A DNA stretch of 17,734 bases, taken from NCBI GenBank assembly GCA_900549755.1, contig URPQ01000041.1:1-17734 (forward strand). Reading direction: 5' to 3'. The notes beneath the pieces were generated by a model. That model saw only the letters and a program-made list of their open reading frames with translations, was not told the DNA's origin and made no database searches. The position numbers and the translations under genes are program-made. The DNA is from an uncultured Oscillospiraceae bacterium. Lineage in GTDB: Bacteria; Bacillota; Clostridia; Oscillospirales; Acutalibacteraceae. This document shows, piece after piece, positions 5,704 through 13,486 of this stretch (its first letter is position 1; the number at the start of each line of letters is the position of its first letter).

Positions 5704-7881
5704 ATGATAATATTTGAAAAAGAAAACGGTATATTTTATCTCAATACCAAAAACACAACATATGCTATGGAGGTAGCCGAAGGAAAATACCTTTTACACC
5801 GCTATTGGGGTAAAAGACTTAAAAATCCGCTTGATAAGGCTGATGAGTATAACTATATGCGCAGATGCCTTGTGCCCGCGGATATTAACGGTAAAAATTC
5901 GGATATACTTCCGTTTGAATATTCCACCTGGGGAAATGCGGATATGCGTATTCCTGCGGCGGAATTTACATTTTCCGACGGCAGCCGTGTTTCAAGATTT
6001 GAATACAGGGATTATAATATATCCTCCGGGAAAAGCGGGATTGACGGCTTGCCTGCGGTATACTGCGAGGCGGGCGACAGGGTAGATACCCTTACTGTAC
6101 GGCTTGAGGATACATTGCAGAAGGTGGATATAGTTTTATCCTATTCGGTTTTTGAGGATTACGACGCTATAACCCGCAGTGTGAAAATTATTAACCGCGG
6201 GGAGCGGCTGCTGCTTGATTCGGCGCTGAGCGCCGCAGTGGACTTTTACGGCAGCCCCGAGCTTGAACTTATGCATCTTGACGGCACATGGGCAAGGGAA
6301 CGCTATATTACAAGGCAGCCGGTGCGCCCCGGAAATCAGAGCGTCGGCAGCCGCTACGGCTGCAGCAGCCCGTTTCATAACCCGTTTATTGCGCTGTGCG
6401 ATAAAAATGCCGATGAAAAGCACGGGAATGTTTACGGCTTCAGCCTTGTTTACAGCGGCAACTTTATTGCCGGAGCAGAAAGAAATCCGTACAACGGAGT
6501 ACGCGCGTATATAGGCATAAACCCAGCAAATTTTCAGTTTGTGCTGGAAAGCGGCGATAGCTTTCAAACGCCCGAGGCGGTTTTGGTTTATTCGGCAAAC
6601 GGCATAGGTGAAATGTCGAGAATATACCACAGGCTTTACCGCACACGCCTTTGCAGGGGTAAGTACAGAGACACCGAGCGCTTTGTGCTTATAAACAACT
6701 GGGAAGCCACCTATTTTGACTTTAACGAAGAAAAAATAGTGGGAATAGCAAAAAGAGCGGCAAAAATAGGAATTGACACTATGGTGCTTGATGACGGCTG
6801 GTTCAGCAGCCGCATAAAGGATGATAACGGGCTTGGCGACTGGTATGAAAACCGCGACCGCCTGCCGAACGGTCTTGAGGGACTTGCCGAAAAAATAAAT
6901 TCACTCGGTATGCGCTTCGGGCTTTGGTTTGAGCCGGAAATGGTGAATCCCGGAACAGAGCTTTATAAAAAGCACCCGGATTGGATATTGCACATAAACG
7001 GCAGAGAGCCGTATGAGGTGCGTAATCAGTATACGCTTGATTTTTCAAGGGATGATGTTTGCAATTACATAACAGAAACCCTGTGCGGAATACTGTCGCG
7101 CGCGAATATTGAGTATATAAAATGGGATATGAACCGCTGTATGTCCGCACCGGGCTCTGCTTTTTGGAGCGGAGAGCGCCAGGGTGAGGTAATGCACCGC
7201 TATATTTTAGGGCTTTACAAGGTGCTTGAAACCGTTACGCAGCGTTTCCCGAATGTGCTTTTTGAAAGCTGCGCAAGCGGCGGCAGCAGGTTTGACCCCG
7301 GTATGCTTTATTATATGCCGCAAACCTGGACCAGCGATGACAGCGACGCGGTGGAGCGCCTTAAAATTCAGTACGGAACAAGCGTGGTTTACCCTTACAG
7401 CGCTATGGGCGCGCACGTTTCTGCCGTTCCCAATCATCAGGTGGGCAGAATAACAAGCTTTGCAATGCGGTGCAACGTGGCAATGCCGGGTCAGTTCGGC
7501 TTTGAGCTTGACCTTAACGGGTGCAGCGAAAAAGAGCTTGAAACGGCTGAAAAAGCAATTAAGGATTACCGCAAATACGGCGAGATTTTCCACAAGGGCG
7601 ATTGCTACAGATTATGCTCACCGTTTGATTCGGATATTTGCGCGGTTCAATTTATAGCCGAGGATAAAAACACGGTTATATTAACGGTAAACAGCAGCAA
7701 AGCCACACCGAACGCACCCGATGAATACATACGCCTTGATGGACTTGATGAATCGGCGCGTTACCGCTGTGAGGGCACGGATAAATGCTTCGGCGGTGAC
7801 TACCTTATGAATGTCGGCTGGTATTTTGTAAATAACAGCGAAAATAAATCTTCAATAATTATTCTTAAAAAAGAAAATTAA
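5704..7881 (+). CDS. Alpha-galactosidase, glycoside hydrolase family 36
   Basis: The 725-residue enzyme has the three-part layout of GH36: an N-terminal beta-sandwich (about 1-330, with LLHRYWGKRLKN near the start), a TIM barrel (about 330-650) and a short C-terminal beta domain. Signature stretches are NNWEATYFDFNEEK, LDDGWFSSR, LWFEPEMVNP, IKWDMN with the likely nucleophile Asp475, SCASGGSRFDPGMLYYMPQ, and TWTSDDSDAVERLKIQYG with the acid/base Asp (probably Asp545, by family analogy). It should release terminal alpha-galactose from raffinose, stachyose, melibiose or similar plant sugars. There is no signal peptide, so it acts in the cytoplasm on imported sugars. The ribosome site is weak (only GTGATGTA before the ATG), which is odd for a first gene. 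A GH2 gene follows after 23 nt, so the two are co-transcribed. No transporter or regulator lies in the window. Confidence 0.95.
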   Translation: MIIFEKENGIFYLNTKNTTYAMEVAEGKYLLHRYWGKRLKNPLDKADEYNYMRRCLVPADINGKNSDILPFEYSTWGNADMRIPAAEFTFSDGSRVSRFEYRDYNISSGKSGIDGLPAVYCEAGDRVDTLTVRLEDTLQKVDIVLSYSVFEDYDAITRSVKIINRGERLLLDSALSAAVDFYGSPELELMHLDGTWARERYITRQPVRPGNQSVGSRYGCSSPFHNPFIALCDKNADEKHGNVYGFSLVYSGNFIAGAERNPYNGVRAYIGINPANFQFVLESGDSFQTPEAVLVYSANGIGEMSRIYHRLYRTRLCRGKYRDTERFVLINNWEATYFDFNEEKIVGIAKRAAKIGIDTMVLDDGWFSSRIKDDNGLGDWYENRDRLPNGLEGLAEKINSLGMRFGLWFEPEMVNPGTELYKKHPDWILHINGREPYEVRNQYTLDFSRDDVCNYITETLCGILSRANIEYIKWDMNRCMSAPGSAFWSGERQGEVMHRYILGLYKVLETVTQRFPNVLFESCASGGSRFDPGMLYYMPQTWTSDDSDAVERLKIQYGTSVVYPYSAMGAHVSAVPNHQVGRITSFAMRCNVAMPGQFGFELDLNGCSEKELETAEKAIKDYRKYGEIFHKGDCYRLCSPFDSDICAVQFIAEDKNTVILTVNSSKATPNAPDEYIRLDGLDESARYRCEGTDKCFGGDYLMNVGWYFVNNSENKSSIIILKKEN

Positions 7882-7904
7882 CCTTAGGGGTGTTTTGAAA
7901 AGCT

Positions 7905-10223
7905 ATGCGGGAAAATATAAATCTGAACACAGGCTGGAGATTTCATAAGGGAGATATAGCGGAACCCATTTCACAGGATAAGGGCTTTATATATTCACAA
8001 AGCAAAACCGAGCGTAAAAGGTCGGGACCTGCGGCGTATAATTACCCTGACACTCCCGATTCATACGGCGGCGGCTTGATCAATCACGAAAAATGGGTGT
8101 GGACTGACCTGCCGCACGATTATGTGGTGTATCAGGATAACGATGAAAACGAAAACTGTGCTCTTGGTTATCTGCACTATGATAACGCGTGGTACAGAAA
8201 GCATTTTAATATGCCCGAGGGCAGCGAAAACAGGCGTGCGCTTTTAAGATTTGACGGTATTGCGGGGAAATCAACCGTATACTTAAACGGCTGCCTTATG
8301 TACCACAATTTTTCCGCTTATAACACCTTTGAAATAGATATTACCGATTATGTTTATTATGATAAGGAAAACATAATTGCGGTATATGTCAATACCGAGG
8401 GCTTTGAGGGCTGGTGGTATCAGGGCGGCGGAATATACCGTGATGTTCACCTGAATGTTACAGAGCCTGTTGCGATAGATTTATGGGGCGTGTACGCACC
8501 CTATAAAAAACTTGATGACAACTGCTGGCAGATAAATTTTGAAACCACGGTTGTAAATACCGATTATGAAAATAAAACCGTGACCGCAGAAAGCCGCGTT
8601 ATCGGCGCGGACGGCTCTGTTTTGGCTGTCGGCGCGGGCGAGGGCGCGGTGGAGCTGCGCGATAAGGGCGTTATAAAATACAGCGCCGAGGTACTTAATC
8701 CGCTTTTGTGGGACTGCGATAACCCCAACCTTTATACCGTTAAAACCGTGCTGACGCTAAACGGTGAAGAAATAGATGAAAACATTACCCGTATAGGCTT
8801 TAGAACAGTAGAAATAAGCGCCGAAAAGGGCTTGCTTTTAAACGGAAAGCCCACCTTTATAAACGGTGTGTGCTCGCACCAGGATTTCGGGCTTACAGGA
8901 CTTGCCGTGCCCGAAAACATAGCAAAATACAAGGTGTCTCTTATGAAGGAAATGGGGGCTAACGGCTACCGCACAAGCCATTATCAGCAGACAGAAAGCT
9001 ATATGGATGCCTTTGACGAGCAGGGCTTTTTGGTAATGGACGAGGCAAGGTGGTTTGAAAGCACGAAGGAGGCTATGGAGCAGCTTGACTCACTTATAAA
9101 GCGCGACCGCAACCGACCGAGCGTTATAATGTGGTCCACGAGCAATGAGGAGCCTTTCCATATAACCGATACGGGCAAACGGCTGCACAAAGCAATAGCC
9201 GCACAGATAAGAAAGCTTGACTATACAAGACCTATTACTGCGGCTGAGGATAAGACCCCCGATAAATCCACAATTTATGATGAATGTGACGCTATAGGAA
9301 TAAACTATAACCTAAGCATTTACGACGCGGTTCATAAAATGCGCCCGGATAAGCCGATATTCGCTTCGGAATGTTGCGCTACGGGTACTACGCGCGACTG
9401 GAACTTTGATACAGCCGTTTCCGGCAGAATACAGGATAAGGACAGAGATACAAACGACTGGTTCTTAGGGCGCGAGAAAACCTATAGATTCCTGCGTGAG
9501 CGCTCTTATGTGTTTGGCTGCTACCAGTGGGCGGCGGTTGAGCACAGGGGAGAGGCGGCATGGCCTCGCGTGTGCTCCTGCTCGGGTGCTCTTGATTTAT
9601 TCCTGCAAAAAAAGGGTGCGTTTTATCAGAATAAATCGCACTGGTCGGCTGAGCCTATGGCGCACATAGTGCCGCACTGGAATTTTAAAGGACTTGAGGG
9701 CAAGGAAATACCTGTTACGGTTTATACCAACTGCGAGGAGCTGGAGCTTTTCTTAAACGGTAAGACGCTTGGCAAACAGCAGATTGAAAAATACGGTCAC
9801 GGCGAGTGGAGCGTTGAATATACAGCGGGAACACTTGAAGTAAAGGGTTATATCGGCGGCAATGAGGTATGCGGCGATAAGCGCGTAACTACCGGCAGAC
9901 CTGTAGCCTTAAGGCTTATAAAGGATAACGATTTTACCGCAAACGGCAGCGATATAGCGCTGTTTACCTGCGAATGTGTTGATGAAAACGGTCTTGCTGT
10001 GCCCGACGCGGCGGAATATGTTCATTTTTCTGTCACTGCGCCCGCAAAAATTATAGGCACAGGCTCTGATAACTGCGACCATAACAATGTTGCAAACACC
10101 GAGCGCAAAATGTATATGGGCAAAATTCGCGTAGCCGTGAAACCGAAAAAGGGTCAGGAAAGCTTTAAACTTACTGCAATGAGCGATAACTGCGGTGTGT
10201 GCGAATTAAAGGTAGTTTTATAG
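7905..10223 (+). CDS. Glycoside hydrolase family 2 protein (beta-galactosidase-like, DUF4982-containing)
   Basis: The protein is 772 residues, shorter than E. coli LacZ. It has the GH2 sugar-binding jelly roll (about 1-190, with WTDLPHDY and WWYQGGGIYRDV), an immunoglobulin-like domain (about 195-300), and the catalytic TIM barrel (about 300-590) with NRPSVIMWSTSNEE (acid/base Glu415) and PIFASECCATG (nucleophile Glu489). A DUF4982-type domain follows (HWNFKGLEGKEIPVTVYTNCEELELFLNGK) and then a C-terminal beta domain. Many such enzymes are beta-galactosidases, but the family also holds beta-glucuronidases and others, so the substrate is inferred from the alpha-galactosidase partner upstream. 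No signal peptide is seen. AGGGG lies about 14 nt before the ATG, longer than usual. A strong hairpin terminator follows the stop codon by about 30 nt. Confidence 0.92.
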   Translation: MRENINLNTGWRFHKGDIAEPISQDKGFIYSQSKTERKRSGPAAYNYPDTPDSYGGGLINHEKWVWTDLPHDYVVYQDNDENENCALGYLHYDNAWYRKHFNMPEGSENRRALLRFDGIAGKSTVYLNGCLMYHNFSAYNTFEIDITDYVYYDKENIIAVYVNTEGFEGWWYQGGGIYRDVHLNVTEPVAIDLWGVYAPYKKLDDNCWQINFETTVVNTDYENKTVTAESRVIGADGSVLAVGAGEGAVELRDKGVIKYSAEVLNPLLWDCDNPNLYTVKTVLTLNGEEIDENITRIGFRTVEISAEKGLLLNGKPTFINGVCSHQDFGLTGLAVPENIAKYKVSLMKEMGANGYRTSHYQQTESYMDAFDEQGFLVMDEARWFESTKEAMEQLDSLIKRDRNRPSVIMWSTSNEEPFHITDTGKRLHKAIAAQIRKLDYTRPITAAEDKTPDKSTIYDECDAIGINYNLSIYDAVHKMRPDKPIFASECCATGTTRDWNFDTAVSGRIQDKDRDTNDWFLGREKTYRFLRERSYVFGCYQWAAVEHRGEAAWPRVCSCSGALDLFLQKKGAFYQNKSHWSAEPMAHIVPHWNFKGLEGKEIPVTVYTNCEELELFLNGKTLGKQQIEKYGHGEWSVEYTAGTLEVKGYIGGNEVCGDKRVTTGRPVALRLIKDNDFTANGSDIALFTCECVDENGLAVPDAAEYVHFSVTAPAKIIGTGSDNCDHNNVANTERKMYMGKIRVAVKPKKGQESFKLTAMSDNCGVCELKVVL

Positions 10224-10255
10224 CTTCGAACCGAATATTTGCGGTATAAACAATC

Positions 10256-10289
10256 AACGCCCGTTAAGTGTAAAAACTTAACGGGCGTT
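10256..10289. terminator. Bidirectional hairpin terminator between convergent genes
   Basis: AACGCCCGTTAAGT (10256-10269) and ACTTAACGGGCGTT (10276-10289) form a perfect 14-bp stem with the 6-nt loop GTAAAA. The stem ends in AA/TT and is followed by short, interrupted T-runs on both strands. It sits between the GH2 gene and the oppositely oriented SGNH hydrolase gene, so it can serve both. Confidence 0.85.
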
Positions 10290-10326
10290 GTTCTGCATAT
10301 AAGCGGCTAATAATTTATATGGAATG

Positions 10327-11415
10327 TTAAATTAAACCCAGCATATTCTTTATTGCATCACCGTACACCTTTGCCATGCAGGCAAAGCCGAGGTCGTTTG
10401 GGTGCCAGCCGTCAACAGTGCAGCTATCTGCCGGGGCGGTGAGGTTAAGAGCCTCGGTAAATACCGTTCCGCCGTCAATAAACATTACGTTGCGGTCGCC
10501 GCGTTTCAGCGCGTTTTCGTAGGTTTCGTAAACAGCCCTGCGGCGCGCGGCGGTGTCGCGCTCGGCGTCGGGAGAGCGGGGAATATCGGTATTAGTAGCC
10601 ATAATAACGGGTAAATCGGGGTTTTTCTCGCGCACGGTTAAAAAGAATTTTTCATGGTGCGCCTTTAAATGCTCGGGGTCGGGGCTGTTGTGGTCGTAAT
10701 CCAAAAAGAAAAGCGACATAGGCAGGTCTGCTATATATTCAGCCATAGCTTTTTCGCCCCTTGCGCTGCCCGAAAAACCGAAATTGAAATAATCAAGGTT
10801 AAAGCGGCGGGAAATAAGCGCCTGATATGAATTTCCCGGGCGGGAAGCGCACCCGCCTTGGGTTATGGAAGAGCCGTAATAAACAATCGGCTTTTCGTTT
10901 ATGTAGCCGTCGGTTTTAAGCAGCTTTGCGTTTTCCTCCAGCCCTATAAAAACGGTTTTTACACTGTTATAAAGCGGGAAATTAATTGTAATATCGCGCA
11001 TGGAATTATCAGGCAGGGTAATTTCCGAATTGAAATCGTCTTTGCAATCGGTAGGCGGAATGAAAGAACCCGCATAGGAATAACCGCCGTTTGAGTATAT
11101 ATACATATCAAAGCCGGTGCTGCCGGTGAGCGGCATATGCGACATATGGCAAATACCGTCATAGCAGACGCGCAGAACAATACGCTTTGAATCTGTTTTG
11201 AAACGGAGTCTTCCGCCGGCGGTATTGCGGCAGAGCGCCTCTACGCCGGAATTCGTGTTTTGCGCCGTTTCGAGCGGCAGGCGCAAAAACGGGGTTACGG
11301 GTAAAAGCCCGCAAAGCGAAAAGGGGGAAGACAGGGAATTGCGGAAAACAATGCCGTTTTCGCATACGGTGGCGTTTACCGCTAAATTTTTATCGATTTC
11401 GGTAATCTGATACAT
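10327..11415 (-). CDS. SGNH/GDSL-family hydrolase with N-terminal beta-sandwich domain
   Basis: The 362-residue product has an N-terminal domain (about 1-170) rich in beta strands, then an SGNH hydrolase domain. Block I is YYGSSITQGG with the likely nucleophile Ser183. Block II is NFGFSGSARGEKAMAEYIAD with the oxyanion glycine, block III is DYDHNSPDPEHLKAHHEKFF with the oxyanion asparagine, and block V is DGWHPND with Asp335 and His338. Members of this esterase superfamily remove acetyl or acyl groups from glycans. There is no signal peptide. The ATG at 11415 is used because its N-terminus (YQITEIDKNLAV) lines up with the duplicated fragment upstream; an in-frame TTG at 11427 is possible. AAAGGA is 13 nt before the ATG, and the same spacing is seen in the duplicate. 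It lies last in an exopolysaccharide-regulation operon, so a role in glycan deacylation is plausible but inferred. Confidence 0.9.
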   Translation of the reverse strand: MYQITEIDKNLAVNATVCENGIVFRNSLSSPFSLCGLLPVTPFLRLPLETAQNTNSGVEALCRNTAGGRLRFKTDSKRIVLRVCYDGICHMSHMPLTGSTGFDMYIYSNGGYSYAGSFIPPTDCKDDFNSEITLPDNSMRDITINFPLYNSVKTVFIGLEENAKLLKTDGYINEKPIVYYGSSITQGGCASRPGNSYQALISRRFNLDYFNFGFSGSARGEKAMAEYIADLPMSLFFLDYDHNSPDPEHLKAHHEKFFLTVREKNPDLPVIMATNTDIPRSPDAERDTAARRRAVYETYENALKRGDRNVMFIDGGTVFTEALNLTAPADSCTVDGWHPNDLGFACMAKVYGDAIKNMLGLI

Positions 11416-11639
11416 AATTAAAACCAAATCCTTTTATTTTTATTTGGAACGTTTTTTCTTTGAGGGTATGCTGTAATCGTCTTTATAGTATTTTTTGTAA
11501 TATTTTGAACGCTTTCCGTAAGCGTCGTTAAGAATTGCTCCGAGAATTTTACAGCCGCTTTTATCAAGCTGATTTTTAACGTCAAGGGCTTCGGATGAAG
11601 AAACCTTTCCAGGGGCTATAACCATTATCGCACCGTCGC
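11201..11639. repeat. Tandem duplication, copy 2 (kinase 3' end plus hydrolase 5' end)
   Basis: This stretch contains, on the minus strand, a kinase C-terminus, a short spacer and the first 70 or so codons of the SGNH hydrolase, in the same order as 11640-12085. At protein level about three quarters of hydrolase residues match between copies, so the event is not recent or the copies came from diverged sources. The hydrolase part continues in frame into the full gene. Confidence 0.8.
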
Positions 11640-11685
11640 AAACGGAGTCTTCCGCCGGCGGTATTGCGGCAAAGCCCCTCAACAC
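11440..11685 (-). pseudogene. C-terminal fragment of a CpsD-type tyrosine kinase at a chimeric junction
   Basis: The frame reads CDGAIMVIAPGK, NQLDKSGCKILGAILND and KYYKKYYKDDYS, closely matching the tail of the neighbouring kinase (CDGAIMVITPGK, KQLDKSGCKILGAILND, KYYKKYYKKYEYS), including its tyrosine cluster. The Walker A and most of the ATPase fold are missing. The first 15 codons (from a GTG at 11685) are read from hydrolase DNA in a foreign frame. An AAAGG lies 9 nt before that GTG, so an 81-residue peptide carrying a substrate-like tyrosine tail could in principle be made. It ends 24 nt before the full SGNH gene. Confidence 0.75.
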
Positions 11686-12085
11686 CGGGGTTTACCTTTT
11701 TAGCCGTTTCAAGCGGAAAGCGGAGAAAGGGAGTTACCGGTAAAAGACCGTAAAGTGAAAAAGGCGCTGACAGTGAATTGCGAAAGATAAGCCCGTTTTC
11801 AGATACCGTATCGCTTACGGCAAGGTTTTTATCAATCTCTGAAATTTTACTCATAATTTAAAATCAGTTCCTTTCGTGAGTTCAACGCGGGCGTATTTTT
11901 TTACCGGACGTGGAGTACTCATATTTTTTATAATACTTTTTGTAGTATTTTGTGCGCTTGCCGTAAATATCATTAAGAATTGCGCCGAGAATTTTACAGC
12001 CGCTTTTATCAAGCTGTTTCTTAACCTCAAGCGCCTCTGTATTTGTTATTTTGCCTGGGGTTATAACCATTATAGCGCCGTCACA
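11640..12085. repeat. Tandem duplication, copy 1 (kinase 3' end plus hydrolase 5' end)
   Basis: This is the direct-repeat partner of 11201-11639, about 440-445 bp away. Its kinase part is the end of the longer kinase gene. Its hydrolase part stops abruptly at 11640, where the sequence switches inside CGTTTGCGACGG from hydrolase codons (GGRLR) to kinase codons (CDGAIMVI). The length match of both offsets (about 445 and 439) fits one tandem duplication of this unit. Confidence 0.8.
11641..11854 (-). pseudogene. N-terminal fragment of the SGNH hydrolase (duplicate)
   Basis: From ATG 11854 the frame reads MSKISEIDKNLAV, FRNSLSAPFSLYGLLPVTPF and LCRNTAGGRLRL, matching residues 1 to about 71 of the intact hydrolase (MYQITEIDKNLAV, FRNSLSSPFSLCGLLPVTPF, LCRNTAGGRLRF). 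It then runs out of register into kinase sequence and stops after 19 unrelated codons at 11582. No catalytic residue is present. The leader (AAAGGA 14 nt before the ATG) mirrors that of the intact gene. Confidence 0.8.
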
Positions 12086-12642
12086 GGCAGGTGCCATAAC
12101 CGCCGCGTCTATAACCGTGCCGAGCGGCGGGGTGTCAATTATCACATAATCGTATATGTTCCGCATATTGCTGAGCAGCGCGGAAAATCTTTTACCGCCG
12201 AGCAGCTCAACCGGATTAGGCGGAAATCTGCCGCTGAAAATAACATCAAAATCGGGGTCCTGGTGTTGTAAATAATATCCTTAATTTCTGCCTGACCCGA
12301 TAAAAACTCAGAAAGCCCCATATGGTTATGCTGCTTTAAATTGCGGGGCTGCAAAAGCGATTTGCGCATATCCGCGTCAATAAAAAGCGTTTTTTTATCA
12401 GCCTCGGCAAGATTTCTCGCAAGCTCTGTTGAAATTGTGCTTTTGCCCTCGTTTTCGCGGCAGCTTGTAAGTAAAATGACCTTAATGTCCGCTCCGCAGA
12501 AAAACAGGTTTGTGCGTAGTGTTTTATAGTTTTCATTTGTAAGATAATCGCCCGCGGCAGAGGGGTTAAAATTCACTCTGCCGGCAGCACTGCCGGTTAA
12601 ACCCGAAGCGATATCATTTTGATTTATTTCATCTACAAACAT
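11882..12642 (-). pseudogene. cpsD: CpsD/CapB-type BY-kinase (tyrosine autokinase), one-base frameshift
   Basis: Two adjoining frames together make one complete bacterial tyrosine kinase. The upstream part (ATG 12642, AAAGGA 5 nt before) carries KTLRTNLFF, the Walker A-like TSCRENEGKST (Lys67) and Walker A' FIDADMRK. The downstream part carries FSGRFPPNPVELLGG, Walker B VIIDTPPLG, CDGAIMVITPGK and the tyrosine-rich tail KYYKKYYKKYEYS. The change of frame is at about 12258-12266: restoring one C there gives NTQDPDFDVIFSG, the expected sequence. Without it translation leaves the family after NT and stops at 12142. In intact form it would autophosphorylate its tail and, with the CpsC-type protein upstream, control exopolysaccharide chain length. 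It is either a true recent mutation or a sequencing/assembly error. No slippery heptamer was seen, so programmed frameshifting is unlikely. The start lies 28 nt after the cpsC-like stop codon. Confidence 0.85.
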
Positions 12643-12670
12643 TTTATTCCTTTCCGGCACGGGCGCCTTT

Positions 12671-13369
12671 TTACTTTGAACGTGATCTTGATCTATTGCA
12701 CGGAATATTGCCGAGAACGCTTATTCCGAGGTACTTTTCAACATCCTCGGGCTCGGTTATTTTATCGTCGAAATAATAGGCTATAAAAACGGTAAATAGA
12801 AATACAAGACAGGATATTAAAAAGGCAGTCAGTATATTTTTTTGTGTGTTTGGTACAGAGGGGTGCGATGCAACGGCGCCCTTGCGGACAATAGTAACGC
12901 GGTCAACCCCCAAAAGCTCTATAATCTTTTTTTGAGCAACGGTGCAAACGGTATCTACTATAACCTTTGAATCATTTGCGCTGGCGGTTCTTACCGTTAT
13001 TTCAATAAACCGGGTGCCATCAGGGTTTTTTACCGAAACGGCTCTTTTAAGTTCGCCTACCGAATACTTTTTGCCAAGTTCTGCGGAAACCTCGCTTAAA
13101 ACCGCGCTGTCGGCTATCAGGTTTTCATAGTCCCTTGTAAGGTAGGTGGAAACCGAAATGTCAGCGGTGCTTATGCCGTCGGAATTTTTATTCATTATGT
13201 AAATTTTTCCCGTGGAATCGTAAAGGGGAGTCACTAAAAATGATGAATAGACATAAGCTGCCGCAATAAACAGCGCTGCTAAGCAGATGAAAAGCTTCCA
13301 TTTTCCAAGGGCAAAATCGGTAAGCTCTTTTAAATTTATACTATAATTATTTTTATTGTTTTCCTGCAT
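12671..13369 (-). CDS. cpsC: Wzz/CpsC-type polysaccharide chain-length determinant and kinase adaptor
   Basis: The 232-residue protein has the Wzz layout: a short cytoplasmic start (INLKELTDFALGKWK), a first membrane helix (about 25-46), an extracytoplasmic domain with strand-rich sequence (YDSTGKIYIMN, RFIEITVRTA), a proline-bearing stretch (HPSVPNT), a second membrane helix (about 188-208) and a cytoplasmic tail (DKITEPEDVEKYLGISVLGNIP). In Firmicutes such proteins are separate from, and activate, a CpsD-type tyrosine kinase through the cytoplasmic tail, and set polymer length. GGAG lies 7 nt before the ATG. It is first in the operon behind a strong promoter. No polymerase, flippase or priming glycosyltransferase is nearby, so it must act on a polymer encoded elsewhere, or the locus is a remnant. 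Confidence 0.9.
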   Translation of the reverse strand: MQENNKNNYSINLKELTDFALGKWKLFICLAALFIAAAYVYSSFLVTPLYDSTGKIYIMNKNSDGISTADISVSTYLTRDYENLIADSAVLSEVSAELGKKYSVGELKRAVSVKNPDGTRFIEITVRTASANDSKVIVDTVCTVAQKKIIELLGVDRVTIVRKGAVASHPSVPNTQKNILTAFLISCLVFLFTVFIAYYFDDKITEPEDVEKYLGISVLGNIPCNRSRSRSK

Positions 13370-13409
13370 TTTTACACTCCAATAATGTGCTGATTAAATG
13401 AACAAAAGA

Positions 13410-13438
13410 ATTTTATCATATTATGTGTGTTTTTTCAA
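13410..13438 (-). promoter_or_regulatory. Extended -10 sigma-A promoter for the cpsC-cpsD-SGNH operon
   Basis: On the minus strand TTGAAA (13433-13438) and TAAAAT (13410-13415) have a 17-nt spacer that ends in TGA, giving the TGn extension. Transcription would start near 13403, about 34 nt before the cpsC-like ATG. Confidence 0.8.
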
Positions 13439-13486
13439 TACCTTTAAGAATCATTTTATCGGAAAAGATAGGAAAACACCGCTTGC

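Noticed and set aside
6136..6630. Minus-strand frame of 164 codons inside the GH36 gene
   Set aside because: The opposite strand encodes a clear GH36 enzyme across the whole stretch, and the minus-strand product has no known motif.
12240..12270. Programmed ribosomal frameshift in the kinase gene
   Set aside because: There is no X-XXY-YYZ heptamer or stimulatory hairpin, and this gene family is not known for it. A mutation or read error is simpler.
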